Assembly (NCBI GenBank): GCA_963722665.1
Contig: CAVRNW010000008.1
Location: 1 to 44,432, forward strand
Source of the DNA: Site-B1 sp963722665
Lineage (GTDB): Bacteria > Bacteroidota > Bacteroidia > Flavobacteriales > Flavobacteriaceae
Length of the DNA: 44,432 nt
Reading direction: 5' to 3'
In this document: piece by piece, positions 35,493-44,011 of the stretch
Layout: the number at the start of each line of letters is the position of its first letter
How positions within the stretch are numbered: position 1 is the first letter of the stretch
Made by a program: the position numbers and the translations under genes
Notes under the pieces: generated by a model
What the model saw: the letters and a program-made list of their open reading frames with translations, nothing else
The model's database searches: none
What the model was told of the DNA's origin: nothing

Positions 35493-35984
35493 ATGAATAA
35501 AGGAAAATTACATAATATTAAAGATTCTGGTTTTAAAGCCCCTGAAAATTATTTTGATGGTATGGAAGATTCTATAATGGATCAAATCAAATTACATCAA
35601 AAAATAGATGATACAGGATTTAGAACTCCGGACGCTTATTTTGAGACTCTGGAAGATAAAATTCTTGCAAAGGTTGATCAAGATGTTAAAGTAATTCCTT
35701 TGTTCTCAAAACGAAATTTTGTTTACATCGCCGGAATTGCAGCCGCCTTGATCTTGATGTTCAATATAATAGGCAATAGAAATAGTTTAACTTTTGATGA
35801 CCTAGAAATTGCTTCTATAGAGAATTATCTATCCGAAGAAGATATCAATACATATGAATTAGCTTCACTTTTAACGGACGAAGATTTAATAACAGATAAT
35901 TTTATTGATTCAGAATTGTCATCAGATGCCTTGGAAGATTATTTATTACAAAACGCAACAATAGAAGATTTAATAACTGAATAA
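35493..35984 (+). CDS. Single-TM anti-sigma-like protein
   Basis: The 163-residue product has two copies of a short motif in its cytoplasmic part, GFKAPENYFDGMEDSIMDQIK and GFRTPDAYFETLEDKILAKV. One membrane helix follows at about residues 75-92 (FVYIAGIAAALILMFNII). The outer part is very acidic (LSEEDINTYELASLLTDEDLI). The location directly after an ECF sigma gene and this topology suggest that it holds the sigma factor at the membrane. This is inference. The motif GF(K/R)(A/T)P(E/D)xYF recurs in flavobacterial sigma operons. Confidence 0.75.
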   Translation: MNKGKLHNIKDSGFKAPENYFDGMEDSIMDQIKLHQKIDDTGFRTPDAYFETLEDKILAKVDQDVKVIPLFSKRNFVYIAGIAAALILMFNIIGNRNSLTFDDLEIASIENYLSEEDINTYELASLLTDEDLITDNFIDSELSSDALEDYLLQNATIEDLITE

Positions 35985-35986
35985 CT

Positions 35987-36433
35987 ATGAAAAAAATACT
36001 ACTCATATTAATATTGATCATATCAATCTCTGCTTTTTCACAAGATAAGGAAAGGTATGAACGTATCAAGGCCTTAAAAATAGCTTTTATAACAGAAAGG
36101 CTGGAACTTACCGAATCTGAAGCTCAAAAATTCTGGCCGATCTACAATGAATTTGAAACTAAAAACCAAAGTCTCCGCAGGGAAATGATTGGGAATTTCA
36201 GGAATTCAGATTTCGATTCAATGAGTGAACAAGAGGCCAAAAAGCATTTGGAAAATATGATGGCCAAGGACACTAAAAAATATGAATTAAAACAACAATT
36301 TGTAAATGATCTATTAAAAATTTTACCAGCAAAGAAGATTATTCTATTAAAAGCTACAGAAGATGCGTTTAACAGACGCATGATGGAGCAATTTAAAAAA
36401 CGTCGTGAAGGTCAACGAAAAAATAATCCATAA
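35987..36433 (+). CDS. Exported helical protein, 'sensor of ECF-type sigma factor'
   Basis: The 148-residue product has a signal peptide (KKILLILILIISISAFSQ). An all-helical, highly charged mature part follows, with ERYERIKALKIAFITERLELTESEAQKFWPIYNEF split over the first repeat, and MMAKDTKKYELKQQFVNDLL. It resembles CpxP/Spy-like periplasmic sensors or chaperones by layout (L-x-L-T-x-x-E/Q-A). The gene starts two bases after the anti-sigma-like gene and ends in a strong terminator. Flavobacterial homologues are labelled sensor of ECF-type sigma factor; direct sensing is not proven here. Confidence 0.8.
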   Translation: MKKILLILILIISISAFSQDKERYERIKALKIAFITERLELTESEAQKFWPIYNEFETKNQSLRREMIGNFRNSDFDSMSEQEAKKHLENMMAKDTKKYELKQQFVNDLLKILPAKKIILLKATEDAFNRRMMEQFKKRREGQRKNNP

Positions 36434-36438
36434 AAAAA

Positions 36439-36460
36439 GGAGCCAATTGGCTCCTTTTTT
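36439..36460. terminator. Bidirectional terminator, sigma unit / T9SS gene
   Basis: The perfect palindrome GGAGCCAATTGGCTCC (36439-36454) has seven A before it and six T or more after it, so it can act for both convergent genes. Confidence 0.88.
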
Positions 36461-36481
36461 TAATTCTAATTGTTATTTAGG

Positions 36482-37610
36482 TTATTTTTTAATTAGTTTT
36501 TTAACCATAATACTTCCATTTTCAAAAGAAATATTTATAAAATAAAGACCTTTTGATAAGTGACTAACATTTAATTCATTGTGCTGGGTAGATATTACTT
36601 TACTTCCTAAAGTATTAAACACATTAATATGTTTTATGTTTTCTGAGGATTTAATTGTAACAATATCTATTGCAGGATTTGGATAAACATCTAATTGTAT
36701 TGCCCTATTACTTACTACATCATTAACGCTTAATACATTATTATAATCATAGGTTGATCTGCTCAAACCATCAGCATTGGAATAAGAGAGAATCTTATTT
36801 ACATAGGGATAGTCTTCATACAAATATATAAAACCAGTATAATCTGCAAAGGGATTTGTAAAATTACTCATTAATGTGGTCATATCATAAGTGTAATTAA
36901 TAGTATCCGAACTACCTGAATAATCTTCTGTTTCAGAAGTTCTATTACCATTACCATCAACTATGTATGTTATTGTACCATCGTCAACCCATTGTGTACC
37001 ATCCCAATCTGAACTAGATACCGTACTTATATAATTACCATCATAAGTAAATACATCTTTATAGTCCGTTACCCAACCTGTACCATCCCAAACTTCATCA
37101 GTTATTTGAGAAATAGTATTATTTGGATTATACATTATAGTAGATTTATCCTTATCTACCCAATTAGTCCCATCATATTCTTGAAAAATACCACTTATTG
37201 GCACTGTACCCGAATAAGTTATAGTAGTTTTATAATCTTCAACCCAACCTGAATCCCAATCATAATCTACAACTAAATATACATTTTCATTAGCATCACG
37301 TTCGTAAGTGGTTCTATCTGAATTTTGAAAACCATTAATTGATATCATAAATTTGAGAAATTTCTTCTTCTACTTCATTATTGGTATTGTATATATATTC
37401 AGTTTTATAAAATTCAACCCAAGATGTACCATCCCATGACAAATAAGTTTCAAATTTTAAGTTATTATTACCATCATATTCATAATTATAACCTGAACTA
37501 TTTTCCCAGGTAACACCATTATATGTTTCATCTAGTCGAGACAGTAATTGTGTTTGACTGAAAGTAATAATAGAGGAAAGCAAAAAACATAAAAGTGTAA
37601 TTTTTTTCAT
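36482..37610 (-). CDS. T9SS-secreted protein with about 30-residue WDG-x-x-W-V repeats, one frameshift
   Basis: The ATG at 37610 gives a signal peptide (KKITLLCFLLSSIITFSQ). The repeats that follow have the form WDGTSWVEFYKTEYIYN, DSGWVEDYKTTITYSG, YDGTNWVDKDKSTIMYN, WDGTGWVTDYKDVFTYDG and WDGTQWVDDGTITYIVDG, spaced about 30 residues. The frame breaks near 37340, between EEEISQIYDIN and ISINGFQNSDRTTYERD. The last 75 residues are a T9SS type A sorting domain (LDVYPNPAIDIVTIKSS, INVFNTLGSKVI, LSKGLYFINISFENGSIMVKKLIKK). The repaired length is about 376 residues. The repeats resemble YD-type surface repeats. Role unknown; adhesion or surface binding is a guess. Confidence 0.75.
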
Positions 37611-37697
37611 AATTGTATATTTTAGTTGATTAATCAATTACTTAAATATAAAAAAAATACCTATTAATAAGTAACTTAAAACACAGATATTATTATT

Positions 37698-38810
37698 CTA
37701 TTTTTTAAAAATCAATTTAGAAATTCTTCCTTTTCCCGCTGCATACGCAATACTATCATTTAAAAACCTGATTGTATAAAAACCTTCATCACTTAAATGT
37801 TTCCAGGTAGTTCCGGAATCATTACTGTAATCAATACCTTTAAATCCAACTGCAACTAATTCGTTGCCTTTTCCGTTCGGTATATATTGAACGCAACTTC
37901 TGTAACCAGGTTCTTGATTTTGTGCAACCAATTCCCAGGACTTTCCACCATCTGTAGTTCGTATTTTATTTGCTTTATTTTCTTCTGGCTTTGTATAATC
38001 TCCACCAATCGCGAAGCCATTTAATTCATCATAAAAATCTATTGAGTAAATTCCGGTAGTTTCCTTTCCTTGAATTATCGGTGTTTCAAAAACTTCCCAT
38101 GATTTACCTTTGTCTGGAGAATATAAAACTCTGCTTACCATTCCACCGGTTGCAACCCAAGTATAGTCGCCAACAATAGCAATATTTGTATCGCTGGCCG
38201 CAAAAGCAGCTTCGCCTACTTTGGCTTTTGGTAGATCAGCACAAGAGAGTTTATTCCAAGTATTTCCTCCATCTCGAGTAATAATTATACTCATACAATC
38301 CTCTGTTGGGTCCCCAATAGCGATTCCTTCTTGATCATTCCAGAAATCCATAGAATTATAGAATGCTTTTTGGTTGTTTTCCTGGTAGACAATTTTAGTA
38401 TCACCTAATTTCAATTTAAATAACAATGCTGGACTATCTATCGACAAAGTGAAAAATGTATTATCAATTCTCTTTATTGCTCTCAAATTTAAATCTACAG
38501 TATCATTTTTACATATGGTTAATATTCCTCCAGTGGATTCGGTTGGTTTATTAGCCGTAGAATCTGTAAATAAATCATATAAAATTCCAACTGCTCCCTT
38601 AGAAGTAGCAAATGCTACTTCACCTATTTCATTTACCTCTAATGCCCTAACATTTAACAAAGAATCTTTCATCAGTGTTTCAATCTCAACCTTAGAAATC
38701 GTTCTTTTAATTTTAGCTTTTGAAATATTTGCAGGAAAAAATCTTTCTTCCATTTTACAGGAAAACGTTAAGATAATAATTAAAAAACAACCAAAAATCC
38801 TTAAAACCAT
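37698..38810 (-). CDS. BNR/Ycf48-like beta-propeller lipoprotein
   Basis: The 370-residue product has a lipoprotein signal (LRIFGCFLIIILTFSC). Beta-propeller blades with BNR-type motifs follow: ITRDGGNTWNKLSC, YSPDKGKSWEVFETP, RTTDGGKSWELVAQ and YSNDSGTTWKHLSDEG. It is similar to flavobacterial proteins labelled oxidoreductase or photosystem assembly-like by fold only. I chose the ATG at 38810, which starts the signal; the longer frame from 38864 has no reason to be used. Likely an outer-membrane or periplasmic binding protein of unknown ligand. Confidence 0.75.
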   Translation of the reverse strand: MVLRIFGCFLIIILTFSCKMEERFFPANISKAKIKRTISKVEIETLMKDSLLNVRALEVNEIGEVAFATSKGAVGILYDLFTDSTANKPTESTGGILTICKNDTVDLNLRAIKRIDNTFFTLSIDSPALLFKLKLGDTKIVYQENNQKAFYNSMDFWNDQEGIAIGDPTEDCMSIIITRDGGNTWNKLSCADLPKAKVGEAAFAASDTNIAIVGDYTWVATGGMVSRVLYSPDKGKSWEVFETPIIQGKETTGIYSIDFYDELNGFAIGGDYTKPEENKANKIRTTDGGKSWELVAQNQEPGYRSCVQYIPNGKGNELVAVGFKGIDYSNDSGTTWKHLSDEGFYTIRFLNDSIAYAAGKGRISKLIFKK

Positions 38811-38874
38811 GACGAACCCATTTAATTCATTAACAAAGAAACAGATAAACAAATCAACATACAAACAATTCCCT

Positions 38875-38882
38875 TACCTTTG
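38875..38882 (+). promoter_or_regulatory. Candidate -7 element of the rsmB-like gene
   Basis: TACCTTTG fits TAnnTTTG and lies 18 bases before the ATG at 38901. No good -33 TTG is present, so the call is weak. Confidence 0.35.
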
Positions 38883-38900
38883 CATGCTTAATAAAAGAAA

Positions 38901-39281
38901 ATGCGTTTACACAGAAACTTATGCTTTGCAGTGATTGATGGCTTAAACCTCATTTTTAATGAAGGTGAATATGCCGATAAAGTTGTGCAAAAACTACTTA
39001 AAAGAGATAAGCGCTGGGGAAGTCGGGATCGAGCTTTTGTTGCTGAAACAACTTATGATATTGTTCGCTGGAAACGGTTATACGCTGAAATTGCAGAAGT
39101 AAAAGAGCCTTTTACAAGAGATAATTCCTGGAGATTATTTGCCGTATGGGCAACACTCAAGGGAATCAAATTACCAGACTGGAAATATTTTGAAGATACA
39201 CCCACAAGACGGATAAAAGGTCGATTTGACGAACTCTCTAAAACAAGAAAAATTGCAGAATCCATTCCAGATTGGATGGAT
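38901..39281 (+). CDS. RsmB-like 16S rRNA cytosine methyltransferase, N-terminal fragment cut at chimeric join
   Basis: The first 127 residues, RLHRNLCFAVIDGLNLIFNE through WGSRDRAFVAETTYDIVRWKRL and PTRRIKGRFDELSKTRKI to ESIPDWMD, are the NusB-like RNA-binding start of flavobacterial RsmB/NOP2-family methyltransferases. A normal protein has about 400 residues with a SAM-binding domain. Here the family sequence ends abruptly near 39281. The frame continues by chance to 39452 through antisense of comEA (TIALAFASPTPLSS), which is not part of any methyltransferase. The missing part was lost to the join, not by evolution. Confidence 0.85.
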
Positions 39282-39286
39282 GCGAC
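39275..39286. other. Chimeric junction between two genomes
   Basis: To the left the sequence is AT-rich and codes for a flavobacterial RsmB start. To the right it is GC-rich and codes, on the other strand, for a gammaproteobacterial ComEA. Both genes end inside these few bases. No insertion sequence, att site, integrase, tRNA or direct repeat is seen at the join. Confidence 0.9.
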
Positions 39287-39436
39287 GATCGCTTTAGCTT
39301 TCGCAAGTCCTACACCTTTAAGCTCGGCAGCAATGGATTCGGCATCCGCAGAGTTGACATTGACCGGACCCGCCAGCGCACACAGGGGCAGCAGCATAGC
39401 GACCAGCGCCGCCAGGTTAATCGAGGTTTTCATCAT
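39282..39436 (-). CDS. ComEA-like helix-hairpin-helix protein, N-terminal fragment cut at chimeric join
   Basis: The ATG at 39436 gives a signal peptide (KTSINLAALVAMLLPLCALA) and the start of a helix-hairpin-helix domain, VNVNSADAESIAAELKGVGLAKAKAIVA. This is the conserved ComEA start. The domain should run about 35 residues more but ends near 39282, and the frame then reads antisense of the rsmB-like gene. ComEA-type proteins bind DNA in the periplasm during uptake. In gammaproteobacteria comEA often lies downstream of the ihfB-lapAB block, which agrees with its position here. Confidence 0.82.
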
Positions 39437-39546
39437 AAGCTCCTTTTCGTGATGATCAGCCCGCGAAGATGCGGTACCGGGGAGTTTATGAAAATCAAGC
39501 GCGCGCGCCGCGCCGAGTTTTTATGCAGTTGTTCCGGAAACAGCCG

Positions 39547-40749
39547 TCAGTTCGTAATACTGTGCTGCAGCAAAGTATCAAACTGCACGCGCGATGCCGG
39601 CCGCTGTGTTTCCCAGTCGCGGCAACTGGGACACTGCCACAACAAACGCTGACTGGAGAACCCGCACTCCTGGCACTGGTAGCGCGGCGTCGATCGCGCG
39701 AGCTTTGACAATGCCCGTCGTACTTTCGCCAGGGCTGATTCGTGTGCGCCTGCAGTCGACCCGGCCGACAACTGCTGCAGGTCCACAAACTCGCCCAGTG
39801 TCGGCTCGTTAAGCATGTACTGCTCAACGCATTCATCAATGACAGCGATACCGCCCAGATCATTAATGATTGCCGTATAGGCGACCAGCGAGCGGCGCTC
39901 CGGGTGCTTCGCCAACAGCGAACGTAAGGCCTTTTCAAGCGCGGCTGTTGCATTGGCACGCTGGTAAATTGTGACCATCTCCGGCAGCGCTTCGGCGATC
40001 AGGTAAGTATTTTCTTCGATAATGCGGTGATAAAGTTTCAGCGCCGTCTTGTCATCGTCAGTATCGCGCGCGATGTGTGCCCGCGTCAGCGCTCCCCGCA
40101 TGGTTCGCGGTCGCCCGGACTGCGCTTTTTTAACAAATGCCCTGGCCGCCGAGAAGTCCTTCGCTTCTGCGGCCTCTTCAGCAAGTTCGCAGTAATAGTG
40201 CGCGATCTGCAGTCCCAGCGACCGTCCGCTCAAAACCTCCAGGCGTTGGCCCGCATCGATTGCCTTTTCCCACTCGCGTTCCTGTTCGTAGATTTTCACC
40301 AGGTTATCGAGCGCCTGCACCTGGTAACGCGACCCCGCAGCCAGCCGCACGCAGAGGTCTTCGGCGCGATCCAGAAGGCCCGCACCGAGGTAGTCTTTCG
40401 CCAGCGAATGCAATGCCTGGTCGCGCTGTTCAGCCGCAAGATCCGGTCGCGCAATGATGTTCTGGTGTATGCGAATGGCACGATCGACTTCGCCGCGCCG
40501 CCGGAACAGATTACCGAGCGCAAAGTGCGTCTCGATGGTCTTGTCATCAACGCGCACCATGTGGAGGAAATGTTCGAGTGCCTGGTCGGTCTGCTCGTTG
40601 AGCAGGAAGTTCAGTCCTTTGAGGTAATCGATATTCAGAGGCGGCGCTTGCTCGTCCTCCTCGCGCTCCCCAAAGCGACCCATTGCCCAACCCGCCGCCG
40701 CGAGCAGCAAGAACAGACCTGCCAGTAGAAATGTGGACTCAGTCGGCAT
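39547..40749 (-). CDS. lapB: Lipopolysaccharide assembly protein LapB
   Basis: LapB is an inner-membrane TPR protein that controls LpxC degradation by FtsH and so lipid A synthesis. The 400-residue product has an N-terminal membrane helix (LLAGLFLLLAAAGWAMG), many TPR units from about residue 35 to 330 (for example LEHFLHMVRVDDKTIETHFALGNLFRRRG), and a C-terminal rubredoxin-type metal site with CQECG and CPSC near residues 358 and 375. Length is close to E. coli LapB (389). Its start overlaps lapA by 11 bases, so the two are coupled. Confidence 0.95.
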   Translation of the reverse strand: MPTESTFLLAGLFLLLAAAGWAMGRFGEREEDEQAPPLNIDYLKGLNFLLNEQTDQALEHFLHMVRVDDKTIETHFALGNLFRRRGEVDRAIRIHQNIIARPDLAAEQRDQALHSLAKDYLGAGLLDRAEDLCVRLAAGSRYQVQALDNLVKIYEQEREWEKAIDAGQRLEVLSGRSLGLQIAHYYCELAEEAAEAKDFSAARAFVKKAQSGRPRTMRGALTRAHIARDTDDDKTALKLYHRIIEENTYLIAEALPEMVTIYQRANATAALEKALRSLLAKHPERRSLVAYTAIINDLGGIAVIDECVEQYMLNEPTLGEFVDLQQLSAGSTAGAHESALAKVRRALSKLARSTPRYQCQECGFSSQRLLWQCPSCRDWETQRPASRVQFDTLLQHSITN

Positions 40750-41035
40750 CGCTGAGAGGCAGGCCTCGTAAGCTCGTTACCTCACTTTCCGACAACCGTA
40801 GCGAGCGCCGCAAAATTCGCCGCTCATTAACGAGCTTCAGCGCAAATACGCCCATGCACAAAATGCCAAACAACCAGCCCAGGGCGAAGGTGATGGTCAG
40901 CACGAGCGACAGTGGTTTGGTGAATTCGGCGAACGCTAAATCGATGCGCACGTCGCCGGTATTGATAGCGGTGAAAGTTGCCATCAGGATGACAATGGCG
41001 ATGATGAGGATGAGCAAGCCAATGCGTTTCAGCAT
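40739..41035 (-). CDS. lapA: Lipopolysaccharide assembly protein LapA
   Basis: The 98-residue product has two membrane helices (IGLLILIIAIVILMATFTAI and LVLTITFALGWLFGILCMGVFAL) with the conserved NTGDVRIDLAFAEF between them. The C-terminus is cytoplasmic and helical (NERRILRRSLRLSESEV). This is the LapA/YciS (DUF1049) family. It overlaps lapB and lies about 100 bases after ihfB, as in many gammaproteobacteria. Confidence 0.92.
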   Translation of the reverse strand: MLKRIGLLILIIAIVILMATFTAINTGDVRIDLAFAEFTKPLSLVLTITFALGWLFGILCMGVFALKLVNERRILRRSLRLSESEVTSLRGLPLSDAD

Positions 41036-41131
41036 GCGATAACTCCGAAGCTAACGAACAGGGAGACAAGATTATTGCAGCTACCGGGTGTTTGGTAACC
41101 TGTGCTGCTCACGGGGTAGTGCCGTAACCGT

Positions 41132-41434
41132 TCAGCTCTTGATCGGGTAATGACGGCTTTCATTAACGCGTTCGCGCAGATCCTTGCCGGGCTTGAAATG
41201 GGGTACGTACTTACCCGACAGCGCGACAGCCTCGCCGGTCTTCGGATTACGGCCGATCCGCGGTGGTCGATAGTGCAAAGAGAAGCTGCCAAATCCGCGA
41301 ATCTCGATGCGCTGGCCCTGCGCCAGAGCGTCGCTCATAAGATCAAGCAGATGCTTAACCGCGAGCTCGACGTCTTTTGCCGGCAAGTGCTTTTGCTTGC
41401 GAGAAATGGCTTCTATCAGTTCCGATTTTGTCAT
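41132..41434 (-). CDS. ihfB: Integration host factor subunit beta
   Basis: IHF-beta pairs with IHF-alpha to bend DNA by about 160 degrees at specific sites. The 100-residue product has the family start TKSELIEAISRKQKHLPAKDVE, the core VKHLLDLMSDALAQGQRIEIRGFGSFSL, and the DNA-binding arm RPPRIGRNPKTGEAVALSGKYVPHFKPGKDLRERV, with the intercalating Pro in NPKTG. It lies downstream of rpsA after a terminator, the standard order. Confidence 0.97.
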   Translation of the reverse strand: MTKSELIEAISRKQKHLPAKDVELAVKHLLDLMSDALAQGQRIEIRGFGSFSLHYRPPRIGRNPKTGEAVALSGKYVPHFKPGKDLRERVNESRHYPIKS

Positions 41435-41490
41435 TTTACTTGTCGCCGTTCTGAGTGATCAGCGTAACCCACGGATAGTAAAGACAATAA

Positions 41491-41515
41491 TAGCCCGGAC
41501 TGAGGGTCCGGGCTA
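41491..41515 (-). terminator. Hairpin between rpsA and ihfB
   Basis: TAGCCCGGAC pairs with GTCCGGGCTA around a five-base loop, 14 bases after the rpsA stop. The T tract on the minus strand is short and mixed (TTATTG), so it may reduce rather than stop readthrough into ihfB. Confidence 0.75.
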
Positions 41516-41528
41516 CCTTTTTCGCTGA

Positions 41529-43211
41529 TTATTTTTTGCTGCCGCTCATCTTTTCTTTCAGAAGCTCGCCAAGGGTGGTGCCAACAGGCGCCGCCGCGGA
41601 GTCAGACTTGTAGCTGCTGACGGCTTCCGCCTCCTCGTGAACCTCTTTCGCTTTGATCGACAGTGCAACCGTACGATTCTTGCGATCGACGTTCGTGAAT
41701 TTAGCTTCCACCTCGTCGCCAACCTTGATCATCATACGTGCGTCCTCGACTCGGCCCCGAGCGAGCTCGGATGCGCGCAAGGACCCAAGCACGCCATCGC
41801 CCAGATCGACGGTCGCCCCGCGTGCGTCAACTTCAGTGACAGTTCCGGTGACGATTGTGTTCTTCGGATGTGCCGCAAGCCAGCCAGAGAACGGGTCTCT
41901 TTCGAGCTGCTTGATGCCGAGTGAAATGCGTTCACGCTCTGCATCAATCGCCAGCACTGCTGCTTCGATTTCCTGCCCTTTCGTATAGTTGCGCACCGCT
42001 TCTTCGCCCGGCATGTCCCAGGAAATATCCGAGAGGTGCACGAGACCATCGATACCACCGTCCAGACCGATGAAAATACCGAAGTCGGTAATCGACTTGA
42101 TCTGGCCCGTGACCTTGTCACTACGATTGAAGGTAGCGGCAAACTCGCCCCATGGATTCGACTGGCACTGCTTGATGCCCAGTGAAATGCGTCGACGCTC
42201 TTCGTCGATTTCAATCACCATGACTTCAACTTCTTCACCGATAGACACGACGCGGGCCGGATTAACGTTCTTGTTGGTCCAGTCCATTTCGGACACGTGC
42301 ACAAGGCCCTCGACTCCGTCTTCGATCTCAACAAAACAGCCGTAGTCAGCAATATTTGTGATCTTGCCGAAGATACGCGTGTGCTGCGGATAGCGACGCG
42401 CGAGATCCCGCCATGGATCATCACCAAGCTGCTTCATGCCAAGCGAGACACGCTGACGCTCGCGATCAAACTTCAGAATTTTGACGTCGATTTCCTGGCC
42501 GACTTCAACAACCTCGGACGGGTGCTTGACACGCTTCCAGGCCATATCGGTGATATGCAGCAAGCCGTCAATGCCACCCAGATCAACAAACGCACCGTAG
42601 TCGGTGAGGTTCTTGACGATGCCCTTGACCGTATGCCCTTCCTGCAACCCCTCGAGAAGCGCTTCGCGCTCTGCGGAGTATTCTTTTTCAACCACGGCGC
42701 GTCGTGAAACCACGACGTTATTGCGACGCTGGTCGAGTTTGATCACCTTGAATTCGAGGCTCTTGCCCTCGAGGTAACCAGGGTCGCGAACCGGACGTAC
42801 ATCCACGAGCGAGCCTGGCAAGAATGCGCGAACATTATCGATTTCGACGGTAAATCCGCCTTTAACGCGCCCGTTGATTATGCCTTCAACCACCGCACCA
42901 TCTTCGAACGCCTTCTCCAGATCAATCCAGGTGCGTGCGCGAATAGCTTTCTCACGCGACAGCTTGGTCTCACCAAAGCCGTCTTCAACGGCATCCAGCG
43001 CGACTTCGATTTCGTCGCCGACAGCTACGCTGCCTTCGCCTTTATCGTTCTTGAACTGCTCCAGGGGTATTACTGCCTCAGACTTGAGGCCTGCACTGAC
43101 GAGTACTACATCGTCATTAACCGCGACAACTGTGCCGATAATGATTGAACCCGGCTTGATTTGTTGACTGGCAAAACTCTCTTCAAATAATTCTGCGAAA
43201 CTTTCAGACAT
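41529..43211 (-). CDS. rpsA: 30S ribosomal protein S1
   Basis: S1 binds mRNA and brings it to the ribosome. The 560-residue product begins SESFAELFEESFASQQIKPGSI and has six S1 (OB-fold) domains: GTVVAVNDDVVLVSAGLKSE, GIINGRVKGGFTVEIDNVRAFLPGS, GIVKNLTDYGAFVDLGGIDGLLHIT, GKITNIADYGCFVEIEDGVEGLVHV, GQIKSITDFGIFIGLDGGIDGLVHL and a diverged GTVTEVDARGATVDLG. The ATG at 43211 is used; the open frame from 43319 adds a meaningless leader. No strong Shine-Dalgarno is seen in front, as is known for E. coli rpsA, which S1 itself represses. Confidence 0.97.
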   Translation of the reverse strand: MSESFAELFEESFASQQIKPGSIIIGTVVAVNDDVVLVSAGLKSEAVIPLEQFKNDKGEGSVAVGDEIEVALDAVEDGFGETKLSREKAIRARTWIDLEKAFEDGAVVEGIINGRVKGGFTVEIDNVRAFLPGSLVDVRPVRDPGYLEGKSLEFKVIKLDQRRNNVVVSRRAVVEKEYSAEREALLEGLQEGHTVKGIVKNLTDYGAFVDLGGIDGLLHITDMAWKRVKHPSEVVEVGQEIDVKILKFDRERQRVSLGMKQLGDDPWRDLARRYPQHTRIFGKITNIADYGCFVEIEDGVEGLVHVSEMDWTNKNVNPARVVSIGEEVEVMVIEIDEERRRISLGIKQCQSNPWGEFAATFNRSDKVTGQIKSITDFGIFIGLDGGIDGLVHLSDISWDMPGEEAVRNYTKGQEIEAAVLAIDAERERISLGIKQLERDPFSGWLAAHPKNTIVTGTVTEVDARGATVDLGDGVLGSLRASELARGRVEDARMMIKVGDEVEAKFTNVDRKNRTVALSIKAKEVHEEAEAVSSYKSDSAAAPVGTTLGELLKEKMSGSKK

Positions 43212-43288
43212 GTTAAGAAATCCACAGGAACTTAGCGTTCCCACCCAATCGTCAAGTCGCGTCCTGCAACCGACGGTCATTATAAAAA

Positions 43289-43313
43289 GGGAGCGAACAT
43301 CCTGTTCGTTCCC
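43289..43313 (-). terminator. Terminator of the aroA-cmk unit
   Basis: On the minus strand GGGAACGAACA pairs with TGTTCGCTCCC (one G-T type mismatch) and is followed by five T. It lies 24 bases after the cmk stop and separates cmk from rpsA. Confidence 0.85.
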
Positions 43314-43336
43314 ATCCATTGTCCTTCTTTGGAGTT

Positions 43337-44011
43337 CTAGAGGTCTGCGACCCAGTCCAGCACCGTTTGCGTCACGGCTTCGATCGACTGGCCCGAGGAA
43401 TCCAGAATCCTGGCGTCCTCTGCGGGCTTGAGCGGGGCCACCGATCGCTCGGAATCCCGCCGGTCACGGTCCTCTATGTCCCGTGAAAGGGCGGCAAGGC
43501 TAACATCCAAGCCCTTGTCTTTCAACTGCTTATGGCGCCTTCTCGCGCGCTCTTCAGCGCTTGCGGTCAGGAAGATCTTGAGCTTGGCCTCCGGGAAAAC
43601 GTGAGACCCCATGTCCCGGCCGTCTGCGACCAGTCCCGGCGCCCGTTGAAACGCCCTTTGGCGTTCCAGCAGCGCCTGTCGAACCGCGGGAATGGCGGCC
43701 ACCCGGGACGCCCCGGCCCCGGCCTCCTCGGTCCTGACCTCAAGCGTGACGTCCTCCCTTTCGAGGATAATCAGCTCGCTGCCCACATCGTCGCTGTCAA
43801 AACGGACTTCCAGGGTACGGGCCACCTCGGCCACGCCGTCCGGATCGTCGAGCGATACACCTTTGCGCCCGGCCGCCAGGGCCACCAGCCGGTACAGAGC
43901 GCCACTGTCGAGCAAGTGCCAGCCCAACGCGTCAGCAACGCGCCGCGCGATTGTACCTTTACCGGATCCGCTGGGTCCGTCGATCGCGATTACCGGTATC
44001 GGCCGCTTCAT
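43337..44011 (-). CDS. cmk: Cytidylate kinase
   Basis: Cmk phosphorylates CMP and dCMP with ATP. The 224-residue product starts RPIPVIAIDGPSGSGKGTIARRV with the P-loop GPSGSGKGT. It has LLDSGALYRLVAL near residue 35, the CMP-binding VADGRDMGSHVFPEAKLKIFLTAS split near 130, and RRRHKQLKDKG in the lid. The usual family DGRDIGT is DGRDMGS here, a mild change. The ATG overlaps the aroA stop in TGATG, so the genes are translationally coupled. Confidence 0.96.
   Translation of the reverse strand: MKRPIPVIAIDGPSGSGKGTIARRVADALGWHLLDSGALYRLVALAAGRKGVSLDDPDGVAEVARTLEVRFDSDDVGSELIILEREDVTLEVRTEEAGAGASRVAAIPAVRQALLERQRAFQRAPGLVADGRDMGSHVFPEAKLKIFLTASAEERARRRHKQLKDKGLDVSLAALSRDIEDRDRRDSERSVAPLKPAEDARILDSSGQSIEAVTQTVLDWVADL

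Noticed and set aside
38901..39452. A novel 183-residue rsmB fusion protein
   Set aside because: The last 56 residues are antisense of comEA and arise only from the chimeric join.
40027..40728. A 233-residue plus-strand open frame
   Set aside because: It is the antisense of lapB. Long chance frames are common in GC-rich sequence.
41529..42707. Several 70-160 residue frames inside rpsA on both strands
   Set aside because: They are shadows of rpsA in GC-rich DNA; none has recognisable motifs.
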